The position numbers were made by a program, and so were the translations under genes. Shown one piece after another: positions 44,426 to 53,897 of a DNA stretch of 64,000 bases (position 1 is the stretch's first letter; the number at the start of each line of letters is the position of its first letter). Source of the stretch: Pseudomonas sp. MAG733B (GTDB lineage: Bacteria > Pseudomonadota > Gammaproteobacteria > Pseudomonadales > Pseudomonadaceae); contig NZ_CP145732.1 of NCBI RefSeq assembly GCF_036884845.1, forward strand, positions 558,001 through 622,000, written 5' to 3'. The notes under the pieces are model-generated. The model worked only from the letters and a program-made list of their open reading frames with translations, ran no database searches and was not told the origin of the DNA.

Positions 44426-45748
44426 TCAATCGGCGGTACTGATGACCCTGGATTTGCTGACCTGCGCGGGGGCGAAATGGCAGGTGAAGGTGCTGCCGTG
44501 GCCCGGCACGCTGCTGATTTCCATCCGCGCGCGGTGGCGCAGCAGCACGTGTTTGACGATCGCCAGGCCCAACCCGGTGCCGCCGGTGTTGGAGTTGCGG
44601 CTGGAGTCGACGCGGTAGAAGCGTTCGGTCAGGCGCGGCAGGTGTTTGCTGTCGATGCCGATCCCGGAATCCTGCACGCTCAGGTGCGCGCCCTGTTCAT
44701 CGCCCCACCAGCGAATGCGGATATTGCCTTCGGCCGGGGTGTACTTCACCGCGTTGAACACCAGATTGGAAAAGGCACTGCGCAATTCCGCTTCGCTGCC
44801 CTTGAGCAGAATGGTCGGATCGGCTTCCAGAGTGATGCGCTGGTTTTTCTGGCCGGAGAGTTGCTGCGCATCGCTCTTGATCGATTGCAGCAGACCGTCG
44901 ATGGCCACGGGCTGGTTGTCCGACGGGTAATCGGTAGCTTCCAGTTTCGCCAGCAGCAATAGGTCGTTGAGCAAGGTCTGCATGCGCCCGCCTTGCTGCT
45001 GCATTTGCTGCAGGGCTCGGGTCCAGCGCGGGTTCACTTCCTCGACGTTGTCGAGCAGGGTTTCCAGATAGCCGCAGATCACCGTCAGCGGCGTGCGCAG
45101 CTCGTGCGACACGTTGGCGATGAAGTCTTTGCGCATCTGTTCCAGTTGATGGATGCGCGTCACGTCGCGCACCAGCATCAGGTGTTCATTGTTGCCGTAG
45201 CGGGTGATGTACAGCTGAATGCGCACGCGGTCGTTGGTTGGCGAAGGGATTTCCAGCGGCTCGGCGTAGCTGTCCTGCTCGAAGTATTCCTTGAAGCGCG
45301 GATGGCGCACCAGGTTGGTCACCGGTTGGCCGCTGTCCTGTGGAGTCTTGAGGCCCAGCAGGGTTTCAGCGGCGCGGTTCCACCATTCCAGGTTGCCGTC
45401 GCTGTCGAGCATGATCACCGCGTCTTTCAGCGCGGCAGTAGATTCCTGAACCCGGTCGATCACCGCCTGCAAGCGCCCGCGTACCCGTTGGTCACGACGT
45501 TGCAGGTGATAGATGCTGTCGAACACCTCGCCCCACAGGCCGTAACCATCGGGCGGTGCTTCATCGGGTTTGTGCAGGCGCAGCCATTCGTGCAGGCGCA
45601 GCAGTTGCTTGAGGGTCCAGGCCAGGTAAATACCCAGGCCTGCGGCGAGACTCCAGCCGTAGTAGCTGGTGATCAGGCCGATCACCAGGCAGGCGGTGAC
45701 CAGCAGCAGCATGTGGCGAATCAGGGTGCCATGCCAGTTTTGGTTCAC
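44426..45748 (-). CDS. phoR: Phosphate regulon sensor kinase PhoR
   Basis: 440-residue inner-membrane kinase. Two adjacent helices (about 12-50), a linker, a PAS domain (about 95-195), H-box NVSHELRTPL (His about 215) and a full ATPase domain with NLVFNAVKYTPAEG, DSGIGI and GGTGLGLAIVKH. It phosphorylates PhoB when Pst-PhoU signals low phosphate. Start set at the GTG at 45746-45748, giving VNQNWHGTLIRHMLLL, which fits the PhoR N-terminus; the longer frame would begin with translated repeat sequence. Confidence 0.92.
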   Translation of the reverse strand: MNQNWHGTLIRHMLLLVTACLVIGLITSYYGWSLAAGLGIYLAWTLKQLLRLHEWLRLHKPDEAPPDGYGLWGEVFDSIYHLQRRDQRVRGRLQAVIDRVQESTAALKDAVIMLDSDGNLEWWNRAAETLLGLKTPQDSGQPVTNLVRHPRFKEYFEQDSYAEPLEIPSPTNDRVRIQLYITRYGNNEHLMLVRDVTRIHQLEQMRKDFIANVSHELRTPLTVICGYLETLLDNVEEVNPRWTRALQQMQQQGGRMQTLLNDLLLLAKLEATDYPSDNQPVAIDGLLQSIKSDAQQLSGQKNQRITLEADPTILLKGSEAELRSAFSNLVFNAVKYTPAEGNIRIRWWGDEQGAHLSVQDSGIGIDSKHLPRLTERFYRVDSSRNSNTGGTGLGLAIVKHVLLRHRARMEISSVPGHGSTFTCHFAPAQVSKSRVISTAD

Positions 45749-45795
45749 TTGACGCGCGTCCTTGAATGAAAAGCAGCTTTCAGCTTCAAGCCCCA

Positions 45796-45848
45796 AGCTT
45801 CAAGTTTGAAGCGGCTTGGTTTCAGCTTGCCGCTTGAAGCTTGAAGCT
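45796..45848. repeat. Hairpin-forming CAAGCTTCAAG repeat between phoB and phoR
   Basis: Arms AGCTTCAAG...AAGCGGC (45796-45815) and GCCGCTT...CTTGAAGCT (45829-45848), with internal short direct repeats of CTTCAAGC. It lies in the 111-base gap after the phoB stop and before phoR, and could reduce phoR expression relative to phoB. Confidence 0.75.
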
Positions 45849-45859
45849 CGTAGCTGCCG

Positions 45860-46549
45860 TCAAGCTTTGGTAGAAAAGCGGTAACCGGTGCCGCGCACGG
45901 TTTGTACCAGGTTTTCGTAGGCATCGCCGAGGGCTTTGCGCAGGCGACGGATGTGCACGTCGACGGTGCGTTCCTCGACATAGACGTTGCCGCCCCAGAC
46001 CTGATCCAGCAACTGGCCACGGGTGTAGGCGCGTTCCTGGTGGGTCATGAAGAATTGCAGCAGACGGTATTCGGTCGGGCCCATTTCCGCGGGTTTGCCA
46101 TCGATGGTCACGCGGTGACCGATCGGGTCGAGCAACAGACCGCCGACTTCAATCGGCGCTTCGCCATCGGTAGGGCCGGCGCGGCGCAGCACGGCTTTGA
46201 GACGCGCCACCAGCTCACGAGGGGAAAACGGTTTGGTGATGTAATCGTCGGCGCCAACTTCCAGGCCCTGGATCTTGTTGTCCTCTTCGCCCTTGGCGGT
46301 AAGCATGATGATCGGGATGTCCCCGGTCAGCTCATCGCGCTTGAGGCGGCGGGCCAGCTCGATGCCGGACGTGCCGGGCAGCATCCAGTCGAGCAGGATC
46401 AGGTCCGGCTTGCGGTCGACGATGATGGCATGCGCCTGCTGGGAGTTCTCCGCCTCCAGGCAGTCATAGCCGGCCATTTCCAACGCAACGGCGATCATTT
46501 CGCGAATGGGCGCTTCGTCGTCGACGATCAGAATGCTCCTGCCAACCAT
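45860..46549 (-). CDS. phoB: Phosphate regulon response regulator PhoB
   Basis: 229-residue OmpR-class regulator. Receiver with DDE near residue 10, phospho-acceptor Asp in [13 protein letters not shown] (about 53) and switch Lys in ITKPF; C-terminal winged helix (about 130-229) with [13 protein letters not shown] and RGTGYRF. It binds Pho boxes, three of which lie in this window upstream of pstS, pstC and phoB itself. Ribosome site AGGATTAAGGC precedes the ATG. Confidence 0.95.
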   Translation of the reverse strand: MVGRSILIVDDEAPIREMIAVALEMAGYDCLEAENSQQAHAIIVDRKPDLILLDWMLPGTSGIELARRLKRDELTGDIPIIMLTAKGEEDNKIQGLEVGADDYITKPFSPRELVARLKAVLRRAGPTDGEAPIEVGGLLLDPIGHRVTIDGKPAEMGPTEYRLLQFFMTHQERAYTRGQLLDQVWGGNVYVEERTVDVHIRRLRKALGDAYENLVQTVRGTGYRFSTKA

Positions 46550-46561
46550 GCCTTAATCCTC

Positions 46562-46579
46562 TTGTCATTTAACTGTCTT
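46562..46579 (+). promoter_or_regulatory. Pho-box-like element overlapping the phoB leader, facing the PF03640 gene
   Basis: TTGTCAT-TTAA-CTGTCTT, 12 of 14 matches with the correct spacer, on the plus strand. It begins 13 bases upstream of the phoB start codon and points to the divergent PF03640 gene at 46701, with TTAGAT (46587-46592) as a candidate -10. Confidence 0.5.
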
Positions 46580-46601
46580 GCGCGCATTAGATAACGGAAT
46601 T

Positions 46602-46619
46602 ATTGCAGTCGTGTGACAG
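46602..46619 (-). promoter_or_regulatory. Pho box of phoB
   Basis: Minus-strand CTGTCAC-ACGA-CTGCAAT, 11 of 14 matches, with a -10-like TATCTA nine bases downstream and about 50 bases from the phoB ATG. It fits the expected autoregulatory PhoB promoter. Confidence 0.65.
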
Positions 46620-46700
46620 TATTTTAGTCGACCTGCGATTGTCACGATCCTGGGCTAAGCTCTAAGTCCGAACCCTGACAACCACAAACGGAAGGTTTCC

Positions 46701-47087
46701 ATGAATCACATTGCTCAATCCTGGAAGGCTTTGCTGGTCACTGCTGCGCTAACGCTGCCGACACTGGCCTTTGCCGCTGAACCGGTGATGATGAAAGACG
46801 GCATGATGGTCGACCATAAAGGAATGACCGTGTACACGTTCGACAAGGACTCGGGCGGCAAGTCGATGTGCAATGACGACTGCGCGAAGAACTGGCCACC
46901 GATGATGGCTCCGGCGGGCGCCAAGGCCGAAGGCAAATTTACGCCGATCAAGCGCGATGACGGCACAATGCAGTGGGCCTATGACGGCAAGCCGCTGTAT
47001 ACCTTCGTGAAAGACAAAGCGCCTGGAGACATGACAGGCGACAAGATGAAAGACGTCTGGCACGTCGTCCACGAGTCGCAGAAGTAA
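46701..47087 (+). CDS. PF03640-type secreted repeat protein
   Basis: 128-residue exported protein with a signal peptide ending around AFA (about residue 25) and two copies of the short repeat of the secreted-repeat family: MVDHKGMTVYTFDKDSGGKSMC with CNDDCAKNWPP, and MQWAYDGKPLYTFVKDKAPGDMTG. Met-rich N-terminal segment (VMMKDGMMVDH). The function is not established; conserved Cys and Met could suggest metal or redox involvement. Divergent from phoB, with a Pho-box-like site between them. Confidence 0.82.
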   Translation: MNHIAQSWKALLVTAALTLPTLAFAAEPVMMKDGMMVDHKGMTVYTFDKDSGGKSMCNDDCAKNWPPMMAPAGAKAEGKFTPIKRDDGTMQWAYDGKPLYTFVKDKAPGDMTGDKMKDVWHVVHESQK

Positions 47088-47103
47088 TCTTTACGGCTGT
47101 AAG

Positions 47104-47134
47104 TCTGCCCCGGTTTCCGGGGCAGATTTCGTTT
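47104..47134 (+). terminator. Rho-independent terminator of the PF03640 gene
   Basis: TCTGCCCCGG / CCGGGGCAGA, loop TTT, then TTTCGTTT. Ends one base into the 3' end of ubiA on the opposite strand, so it is tightly packed between convergent genes. Confidence 0.85.
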
Positions 47135-48023
47135 AGCGCAACGCGTAATCCAGCACGATCCCGACGAAAATCGCCAGCCCGGCCCAGTGATTGTGCAAAA
47201 ACGCCTGGAAGCAGCGCATCCGGTCTTTGCCGCGGGTGTACCAGAATTCCCAGGCAAAGCAGCCTGCCGCCACCGCCAGACCGAGGTGGAACCAGCCGCC
47301 GAGCTCGAATTTCGACCCCGCCAGCAGCAGGCAACTCAGGGCCAGGCCTTGCAGGATCAGGATGATCACCCGATCCGCGTCGCCAAACAGGATGGCCGTG
47401 GATTTAACGCCGATCTTCAAGTCGTCATCACGGTCGGTCATCGCGTAATACGTGTCGTAACCCACCGTCCACAACAGGTTGGCGATCCAGAGCAGCCACG
47501 CCGCCGCCGGCAGTTCCCCGGTCTCGGCGGTGAACGCCATCGGCATGCCCCAGGAAAACGCCGCGCCCAGCACCACTTGCGGGTAATAGGTGTAGCGCTT
47601 CATGAACGGATACGTGAAGGCCAGCGCCAACCCTCCGAATGACAACCAGATCGTCGGCGCATTGGTGCACAGCACCAGCAGAAAACTCACGCCCATCAAC
47701 AGCGCAAAAAACACCAGCGCCTCTTTCGAGCTGATCTTGCCGCTGGCCAACGGACGTTGCGCCGTGCGCTTCACATGGCCGTCGACCTTGCGGTCGGCCC
47801 AATCATTGATCACGCAGCCGCCCGCGCGGGTCAGAATCACGCCGAGGACGAAAATCACGACGTTGGCCAGCGACGGCGAGCCTTTGCCGGCAATCCACAG
47901 CGCCCACAGCGTCGGCCAGAGCAGCAGGTAAATGCCGATCGGCTTGTCCATGCGCGTCAGCTGAATGAAATCCCAGGCCCGAGGGTTCAAGCGGTTGAGG
48001 GACTTGAGCAGGCTCTGGTACAT
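47133..48023 (-). CDS. ubiA: 4-hydroxybenzoate octaprenyltransferase UbiA
   Basis: 296-residue integral membrane prenyltransferase with about eight or nine hydrophobic segments, attaching the polyprenyl tail to 4-hydroxybenzoate in ubiquinone synthesis. The two Asp-rich substrate motifs are [15 protein letters not shown] (about 75) and DRDDDLKIG (about 195). The ATG at 48021-48023 overlaps the ubiC stop by one base; the frame extends 36 codons upstream inside ubiC without support. Confidence 0.93.
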   Translation of the reverse strand: MYQSLLKSLNRLNPRAWDFIQLTRMDKPIGIYLLLWPTLWALWIAGKGSPSLANVVIFVLGVILTRAGGCVINDWADRKVDGHVKRTAQRPLASGKISSKEALVFFALLMGVSFLLVLCTNAPTIWLSFGGLALAFTYPFMKRYTYYPQVVLGAAFSWGMPMAFTAETGELPAAAWLLWIANLLWTVGYDTYYAMTDRDDDLKIGVKSTAILFGDADRVIILILQGLALSCLLLAGSKFELGGWFHLGLAVAAGCFAWEFWYTRGKDRMRCFQAFLHNHWAGLAIFVGIVLDYALR

Positions 48024-48574
48024 CAGCAGTTCTCCGGATGGGCGCGGGCGGCGCTCCACAGGGTCGGCAGGAAAATCTCGGCCACCAGCACGCTCAGGGT
48101 GCCGCGATCGAAGCGCGAGCGACGGCCCCACAACTCAGGCGCCTGTACTTCCGTCGGCAGCCAGTCTTGAGGATAGTGGCAAACCTCGATGGCGCGGCGC
48201 TGGAACGCGTGGTCGCAAAACAGCAACTCGCCCAATGAGCGGCTACCCAATTCGTCCATGTGCAAGCCGTCACCCTGCAACGCACTGCGCGATGCGACGC
48301 TGCGGGCAAATACCCACGCCTGGCCATGCCCGCGCAGATACACCTCGCGCACCCAGCCTTCGCTGCCCTCGGCCAGGTCCAGCGCGGCGCATTCATCGGC
48401 GCGCAAGGTCTGCCAGCCTTCGAACAGCGGCGTGACGCTGAAACCGTCATTCGACAGACGGGTCAGGCGCCGGGTCAGCGATCCTTCGTCGAACAGCCAG
48501 TCGAGAGTAGAGGCGTCGGGGAGCGGAGCGAGTTGGCTTCTGGGAACCCAGAACGGGGATTTTGAGTGCGGCAC
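48023..48574 (-). CDS. ubiC: Chorismate pyruvate-lyase UbiC
   Basis: 183-residue enzyme that removes pyruvate from chorismate to give 4-hydroxybenzoate, the first committed step of ubiquinone synthesis. Conserved substrate residues are Arg in REVYLRG (about 78) and Glu near VAEIFLP (about 168). One-base overlap with ubiA makes them a coupled pair. Confidence 0.92.
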   Translation of the reverse strand: MPHSKSPFWVPRSQLAPLPDASTLDWLFDEGSLTRRLTRLSNDGFSVTPLFEGWQTLRADECAALDLAEGSEGWVREVYLRGHGQAWVFARSVASRSALQGDGLHMDELGSRSLGELLFCDHAFQRRAIEVCHYPQDWLPTEVQAPELWGRRSRFDRGTLSVLVAEIFLPTLWSAARAHPENC

Positions 48575-48772
48575 AGTACGTCATTATTGGCAGCAAAGGA
48601 GGCGGCGAGCTTAACATGTCAGCTGATAAATTTGAGTGATCCGGCCGCCCGTTGCGTCGAACAGGCTTGCATCTGCGCGGCCCCATCAGTACAAAACGCG
48701 CTGAGCCGAACGGCAGCGCTGCAATCATCGATCGTCCGGCCGGCAAAAAGCCTGAACTGAGGAAGTACCTGA

Positions 48773-48940
48773 ATGAAAAAGTGGCAATGTGTGGTCTGCG
48801 GCCTGATCTATAACGAAGCCGACGGCTGGCCGGATGACGGCATTGCGCCGGGCACCCTGTGGCAAGACGTGCCGGAAGACTGGCTGTGCCCGGATTGCGG
48901 CGTCGGCAAGATGGATTTCGAAATGATCGAAATCAACTGA
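48773..48940 (+). CDS. rubA: Rubredoxin
   Basis: 55-residue iron-sulfur-less rubredoxin, an electron carrier for alkane hydroxylase and oxidative stress. The iron is held by four Cys in CVVCG (6-9) and CPDCG (39-42), spacing as in RubA types. Start ATG has GAGGAAG upstream. The open frame is short but the full family pattern [19 protein letters not shown] is present. It is 20 bases upstream of its reductase, both plus strand. Confidence 0.93.
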   Translation: MKKWQCVVCGLIYNEADGWPDDGIAPGTLWQDVPEDWLCPDCGVGKMDFEMIEIN

Positions 48941-48960
48941 GACATTTTGAGGAGTAAGGA

Positions 48961-50109
48961 ATGAACGCACCTGTCGTGATCGTCGGCACCGGCCTGGCTG
49001 GCTACAACCTGGCCCGGGAGTTTCGCAAACTCGATAGCGAAACCCCGCTGCTGCTGATTACCGCCGATGACGGGCGCTCCTACTCCAAGCCGATGCTCTC
49101 CACTGGTTTCGGCAAAAACAAGGACGCCGACGGCCTGAGCATGGCCGAACCCGGCGCCATGGCCGAGCAGTTGAAGGCCGAAGTGCGTACCCACACGCGC
49201 ATCAGCGGCATCGATCCTGGCCACAAGCGCCTGTGGATCGGTGAGGAAGCGGTGACTTACCGCGACCTGATCCTGGCCTGGGGCGCCGAAACCGTGCGTG
49301 TGCCCATCGAAGGCGACGCGGCGGATTGCGTGTTCCCGATCAATGACCTGGAAGACTACGCACGCTTTCGCGCGGAAGCGGCCGGCAAGCGTCGGGTGCT
49401 GCTGCTCGGCGCCGGCCTGATCGGCTGCGAGTTCGCCAACGACTTGAGCCTCGGCGGCTATGAGGTGCAACTGGTTGCACCGTGCGAACAGGTCATGCCG
49501 ACCCTGCTGCACCCGGCGGCTGCCGCGGCGGTCCAGGCCGGGCTGGAAAGCCTTGGTGCGCGCTTCCATCTCGGGCCGGTGCTCACTCGCCTGCAACGCG
49601 TCGACGATGGTCTGGAAGCGCATCTGTCCGATGGCCAGGTAATCCCGTGCGACGTGGTGGTCTCGGCCATTGGCTTGCGTCCGCGCATCGACATGGCCGC
49701 TGCGGCCGGTTTGCAGGTCAATCGTGGTGTGATGGTCGACCGTCACCTGAAAACGTCTCACGCCAATATCTATGCGCTGGGCGACTGTGCCGAGGTCGAT
49801 GGGCTGAATCTGTTGTACGTGATGCCCCTCATGAGTTGTGCGAGAGCGCTGGCCCAGACCCTCGCCGGCAATCCGACGGCGGTCAGCTACGGCCCGATGC
49901 CCATTACCGTGAAAACCCCGGTGTGCCCGTTGGTGGTGTCCCCGCCGCCACGGGGTTTGGAGGGTGTCTGGACGGTTGAAGGGCAGGGCGCCGACATCAA
50001 GGTTTTATGCCGCGATGCCTCAGGCAAACTGCTGGGTTATGCCCTGACAGGCACGGCCGTCATGGAGAAACTGGCCCTGAACAAAGAGCTTCCGGCGCTG
50101 CTGGCGTAA
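48961..50109 (+). CDS. alkT: Rubredoxin-NAD(+) reductase
   Basis: 382-residue FAD/NAD-binding oxidoreductase that reduces rubredoxin with NADH. N-terminal [17 protein letters not shown] (FAD site, about 6), second dinucleotide-binding site [17 protein letters not shown] (about 142), and the FAD-domain motif [14 protein letters not shown] (about 267). Adjacent rubredoxin gene supports the specificity. Similar pair in PAO1 (PA5349-5350/5351 from memory). Confidence 0.92.
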   Translation: MNAPVVIVGTGLAGYNLAREFRKLDSETPLLLITADDGRSYSKPMLSTGFGKNKDADGLSMAEPGAMAEQLKAEVRTHTRISGIDPGHKRLWIGEEAVTYRDLILAWGAETVRVPIEGDAADCVFPINDLEDYARFRAEAAGKRRVLLLGAGLIGCEFANDLSLGGYEVQLVAPCEQVMPTLLHPAAAAAVQAGLESLGARFHLGPVLTRLQRVDDGLEAHLSDGQVIPCDVVVSAIGLRPRIDMAAAAGLQVNRGVMVDRHLKTSHANIYALGDCAEVDGLNLLYVMPLMSCARALAQTLAGNPTAVSYGPMPITVKTPVCPLVVSPPPRGLEGVWTVEGQGADIKVLCRDASGKLLGYALTGTAVMEKLALNKELPALLA

Positions 50110-50208
50110 ATAGCGGTCGTTCTGTCGGAATCACCCCCATTTTGCCCATACATTGGCCGCGTCGACACTGGCGCGGCTGGGCGCTGCGTGCCATCCTCAC
50201 TCCCGTCT

Positions 50209-50261
50209 GCCGCAGAGTAGAGCATCTGCGGCGCTTTGGGCGCTGCTCCGCAGAGAGCAGC
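50209..50261. promoter_or_regulatory. Two hairpins in the hupA 5' region
   Basis: GCCGCAGA / TCTGCGGC (50209-50232, 8-base loop) followed by GCTGCTC / GAGCAGC (50242-50261, 6-base loop), ending 42 bases before the hup ATG. They may fold the leader of the HU transcript; part of their shared GCAGAG motif is repeated. Confidence 0.45.
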
Positions 50262-50303
50262 ACGGACATAACAAAAACAAACCGTCAAAGGGGCTTCACT
50301 AAT

Positions 50304-50579
50304 ATGCGTAAACCAGAACTCGCCGCAGCCATAGCTGAAAAAGCAGACCTCACCAAAGAGCAGGCCAACCGCGTCCTCAACGCCGTTCTCGAAGAGATCA
50401 CCGGCGCCCTGCACCGCAAAGACAGCGTGACGCTGGTAGGTTTCGGCACCTTCCTGCAACGCCACCGCGGCGCCCGCACCGGCAAAAACCCGCAAACCGG
50501 TGAGCCAGTCAAAATCAAGGCCAGCAACACCGTCGCCTTCAAGCCAGGCAAATCGTTGAAAGACAGCGTCAATCCGTAA
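50304..50579 (+). CDS. hupA: HU-family DNA-binding protein
   Basis: 91-residue histone-like protein that bends DNA non-specifically. The HU body begins MRKPELAAAIAEKADLTKEQ, and the beta-arm region contains GFGTFLQRHRGARTGKNPQTG (HU signature, split about 46-66). The reading frame is open far upstream through the alkT 3' end, but only this ATG gives the HU length. A separate gene from the IHF and other HU genes of Pseudomonas (PA5348 from memory). Confidence 0.93.
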   Translation: MRKPELAAAIAEKADLTKEQANRVLNAVLEEITGALHRKDSVTLVGFGTFLQRHRGARTGKNPQTGEPVKIKASNTVAFKPGKSLKDSVNP

Positions 50580-50617
50580 TTGCGGTGATCTCCTTCCCGA
50601 ATAGGGAGGACCGCAAT

Positions 50618-50658
50618 AAAAAAATGGGCATACCGATTAAATCGGATGCCCATTTTTT
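50618..50658. terminator. Bidirectional terminator between hupA and the SCO gene
   Basis: Long stem AAAAAATGGGCAT / ATGCCCATTTTTT with an inner CCGAT / ATCGG extension. It has a T-run on both strands and stands between the convergent hupA and SCO genes, so it can end both transcripts. Confidence 0.88.
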
Positions 50659-50700
50659 ATGCCTGAAAAAACTGTGCTCCCACAGGGTTTGGTGGTGCTG

Positions 50701-51336
50701 TTACTTGCGGTTCAGCATCACCGGCAACTGCGCCACCAGCTTCACATTGTTCAACGGTGCCCGAATAAACCCCCGCTGGGTCCCGTCCGGCCCGATCACT
50801 GCGAGGTTGCCGCTGTGGTCGACGGTGTAATTCGGTTTGCTGGTATCCGCCGGGATGAACGGAATGCTCACCGCGTTGGCGACTTTTTGCAGTTCTTCCA
50901 CCGATTTGGGCGTGAGGCCGATGAACTGCGGATCGAAGTAACCCAGATACTGCTTGAGCTGTTTCGGCGTGTCGCGGTTCGGGTCGACGCTGACCAGCAC
51001 GATCTGCAATTTATCCACCGCTTCGGGCGGTAGCTCGCTCTTGATCTGACGCAGTTGGGCGAGGGTGGTCGGGCAGATGTCCGGGCAGAAGGTGTAGCCG
51101 AAGAACAGCAGCGACCATTTGCCTTTGAGCTCATTAATCGCCACCGGTTTGCCGTCCTGGTCGGTCATCGTCACATCCGGCAGGGTGCGGCTTTGCGGCA
51201 GCAGGATGATGCCGGCGTCGATCAATGCCGTCGGGTCGCCCTGGCCTTTGCCGGACAGCACTTTATTGATGGTCAGGCCCAGGACCAGCGCGATCAGGGC
51301 GACAAGGATGAAGACGGTTTTCTGGGTTCGAGTCAT
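50701..51336 (-). CDS. SCO1/SenC copper chaperone for cytochrome oxidase
   Basis: 211-residue membrane-anchored thioredoxin-fold chaperone that delivers copper to the CuA site. One N-terminal helix (about 7-24), redox Cys motif FCPDICPT (about 86-93) and the copper-ligand His in YTVDHSGN (about 173). The ATG overlaps the stop of ctaB by four bases (ATGA). Last gene of the cytochrome oxidase cluster. Confidence 0.93.
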   Translation of the reverse strand: MTRTQKTVFILVALIALVLGLTINKVLSGKGQGDPTALIDAGIILLPQSRTLPDVTMTDQDGKPVAINELKGKWSLLFFGYTFCPDICPTTLAQLRQIKSELPPEAVDKLQIVLVSVDPNRDTPKQLKQYLGYFDPQFIGLTPKSVEELQKVANAVSIPFIPADTSKPNYTVDHSGNLAVIGPDGTQRGFIRAPLNNVKLVAQLPVMLNRK

Positions 51337-52232
51337 AGGTTCAACAATAAGTAGTGGTCTACGAGCAGCGCGATAAACAGCAGGAACAGGTAGTAGATAG
51401 AGTACTTGAACGTGTTGATCGCCGCGTGCGGCCGAGTGCCACGGTACAGCACCACCGCCCATTGCAGGAACCTCGCGCCCAGGCCGATCGCGCAAATCAG
51501 GTAGAGCAGGCCGCTCATGTGAATCACGTAGGGCATCAGGCTGACGGCCAGCAGCGCGCCGGTATAAAGCAGGATGTGCACCTTGGTGTAATGCTCGCCG
51601 TGAGTCACCGGTAGCATCGGAATGTCTGCCTTGGCGTATTCCTCTTTGCGGTGGATGGCCAGCGCCCAGAAGTGTGGCGGGGTCCAGGCGAAGATGATCA
51701 GCACCAGCAGCAACGGTTCGGCGCTGATGTGGCCGGTGGCGGCGGTCCAGCCGAGCAAGGGCGGAGCGGCACCTGCGAGGCCACCGATGACGATATTCTG
51801 TGGCGTCGCGCGTTTGAGAAACCCGGTGTAGACCACGGCATAGCCGAGCAAGGATGCGAGGGTCAGCCACGCCGTCAGCGGATTGGTGAACGCCAGCAAC
51901 AAGGCCTGACCGAGCACCGCTAACGCCAATGCAAACGTCAGGGCCGCAGCCGGAGACACCCGCCCTTCAGCCAGCGGCCGTTTGTGGGTACGCGCCATGA
52001 CCGCATCGATCCGCCGGTCCACCACATGGTTGACCGCCGCCGCACCGCCAGCACACAAGGCGATGCCCAGATTGCCGAACACCAGCACGGTCCATGGCAC
52101 CCCGGCGCGAGTGGCGAGGAACATCCCGACCAGCGAGGTGATGAGCATCAGCACCACCACTTTCGGTTTGGTCAGTTCCAGATAGTCACGCCAGATCGCC
52201 TGGCTGTGACGTTCGCCGATCAGAATCGCCAT
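51333..52232 (-). CDS. cyoE: Protoheme IX farnesyltransferase (heme O synthase)
   Basis: 299-residue UbiA-superfamily prenyltransferase (CtaB) converting heme B to heme O for heme A synthesis. Asp-rich motif [20 protein letters not shown] (about 70, first Asp-rich motif) and about eight hydrophobic segments. Overlaps ctaA at its 5' end by 13 bases and the SCO gene at its 3' end by four. Confidence 0.93.
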   Translation of the reverse strand: MAILIGERHSQAIWRDYLELTKPKVVVLMLITSLVGMFLATRAGVPWTVLVFGNLGIALCAGGAAAVNHVVDRRIDAVMARTHKRPLAEGRVSPAAALTFALALAVLGQALLLAFTNPLTAWLTLASLLGYAVVYTGFLKRATPQNIVIGGLAGAAPPLLGWTAATGHISAEPLLLVLIIFAWTPPHFWALAIHRKEEYAKADIPMLPVTHGEHYTKVHILLYTGALLAVSLMPYVIHMSGLLYLICAIGLGARFLQWAVVLYRGTRPHAAINTFKYSIYYLFLLFIALLVDHYLLLNL

Positions 52233-53293
52233 GGCATCTCTCCTTTTATTGTTATGGGCCCGGCTGAATGTTTACGCGGGCTGAAGCGCCAGCGCGAAGG
52301 TTGCTTGACCCGAACCAGACTGGTTCGCGCGTGATAATTGACCAGCACCATCGTCAGCAACAGTGCCGCACCGCCGGCGTTGTGCGCGACGGCTACCGGC
52401 AGCGGCAGATGAAACAGCACGTTGCTGATGCCCAGGGTAATTTGCGCCGCGAGGGCGAACAACACCAAGCCCGCCAGTCGCGTCATGCCAACCACCTTCA
52501 GTTGCCAGGCGAGGCCGAGCAGCACCAGCGTCACCAGCAATGCGCCGATGCGGTGGGTCAGGTGAATAGCCGTGCGCGCATCGCTGTCGAGTTGCCCGCC
52601 GAGGTAGTTCGGGCCGATGTGTTGGGTCAGGTGAAAGCCGTTGGCGAAGTCAGCCGGTGGCAACCATTGGCCATGGCAGGTCGGGAAGTCGATGCAGGCC
52701 ACAGCGGCGTAATTGGAACTGACCCAACCGCCAAGGGCGATTTGCCCGATCACCAGCAGCAGCCCAGCCGTCGCCCAGTGCTGCAAACGCCGCGGCACCG
52801 TCAGCGCCGGGAGCACGCCGGACAGGCGCAAGGTCAGCAGAAACAACAGGCTCAACGTGGCAAAGCCGCCAAGTAAATGCCCGGTCACCACTTGCGGCCA
52901 GAGCTTGAGTGTCACCGTCCACATGCCGAATGCCGCTTGCGCGAATACCACCGCCAACAGGAACAGCGGCAACTTCACCGGCTGCCCCGGATGCCGGCGA
53001 TGCGTCCATGCGCGAGCGGCCAGGGCCACAATCAACAGCCCCAGCGTGCCGGCAAAGTAGCGGTGGATCATCTCGTTCCAGCCCTTGTGGGCTTCGACCG
53101 GTGTATCCGGGAAATGCAATTCGGCATGGGCCAGTTGGGCTTCGCTTTTCGGCACGCTGATAAAACCGTAGCAGCCGGGCCAGTCCGGGCAGCCGAGGCC
53201 GGCGTGGGTCAGGCGGGTATAGGCGCCGAGCAACACCACAATCAGTGCCAGCAAGGTGGCAAACAGCGCGAGGCGAAATCCAGGTTTGGCCAT
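52220..53293 (-). CDS. ctaA: Heme A synthase, COX15/CtaA
   Basis: 357-residue membrane protein that oxidises heme O to heme A. About eight hydrophobic segments; conserved His in the helices, e.g. [12 protein letters not shown] and [10 protein letters not shown], and paired Cys in [12 protein letters not shown] (about 33-41) and CIDFPTC. Start is the normal CtaA start. It overlaps ctaB by 13 bases, confirming the operon. Confidence 0.93.
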   Translation of the reverse strand: MAKPGFRLALFATLLALIVVLLGAYTRLTHAGLGCPDWPGCYGFISVPKSEAQLAHAELHFPDTPVEAHKGWNEMIHRYFAGTLGLLIVALAARAWTHRRHPGQPVKLPLFLLAVVFAQAAFGMWTVTLKLWPQVVTGHLLGGFATLSLLFLLTLRLSGVLPALTVPRRLQHWATAGLLLVIGQIALGGWVSSNYAAVACIDFPTCHGQWLPPADFANGFHLTQHIGPNYLGGQLDSDARTAIHLTHRIGALLVTLVLLGLAWQLKVVGMTRLAGLVLFALAAQITLGISNVLFHLPLPVAVAHNAGGAALLLTMVLVNYHARTSLVRVKQPSRWRFSPRKHSAGPITIKGEMPWRF

Positions 53294-53303
53294 GACGATG
53301 CCC

Positions 53304-53897
53304 TTATCCGATGTTGGACAGTTTCAGCAGGTGACGCAGGTCGTTCAGCAGATCCTTGCCCTTCACCGCAGGGTCGTAACGCAACACCAGATTGCCGTGC
53401 GGGTCGATGATCCACAGTTGCGGCGCGGTCTTGTCGCCATTGGCCTTGCTGAAGGTGTTGAGGTCCAGCGGATAGCGTTGCAGCTGCGGATATTCGCGGG
53501 TCAGCTTGGCCTCGTAATCGGTTGCCAACGGCTGCGCAACGGCGATGGCGTGGCTGGCACGCCCGGCGTCGCGGCCCAGACCGATCTGAACCTGCCGCGC
53601 CAGATACACCAGTTGCTGGCAATCGACGGCGCAGTCCTTGGGCGCGGTCACCAGCAACTGCCAGCGGTCTTCCTGTGCCTGCACGCCAAGGTCCGCGCGG
53701 GTCTGGCCATTGCCGATCAGTTCGCCGTGATAGCTGCGGCCTTCCGGCACCCAGAACTGCAATTTGTACATGCCGGTGGCGAGGACCATCGGCCCGATTA
53801 CCCCGAGCAGAATCAGCAGCAACTGCAAACGTCCTTTGCGTCGGTTCACCGACGGTTTTGCCTCAGACATGCTGGGTGGATTCATGGCCGCTCCCAT
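53304..53897 (-). CDS. Unrecognised membrane-anchored protein with CxxxC, between SURF1 and CtaA
   Basis: 197-residue protein with one helix (about 26-47), a non-membrane domain and a C-terminal region that reads like a thioredoxin/SCO fold: TAPKDCAVDCQQLV (about 92-105) places two Cys three residues apart as in SCO, and QLWIIDPHGNLVLRY (about 168) resembles the last SCO strand pair. The His that binds copper in SCO appears replaced (DKTAPQ where SCO has DHSG). It is not identified beyond this. Start ATG has GGAG eight bases upstream and overlaps SURF1 by 35 bases. Confidence 0.75.
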   Translation of the reverse strand: MGAAMNPPSMSEAKPSVNRRKGRLQLLLILLGVIGPMVLATGMYKLQFWVPEGRSYHGELIGNGQTRADLGVQAQEDRWQLLVTAPKDCAVDCQQLVYLARQVQIGLGRDAGRASHAIAVAQPLATDYEAKLTREYPQLQRYPLDLNTFSKANGDKTAPQLWIIDPHGNLVLRYDPAVKGKDLLNDLRHLLKLSNIG

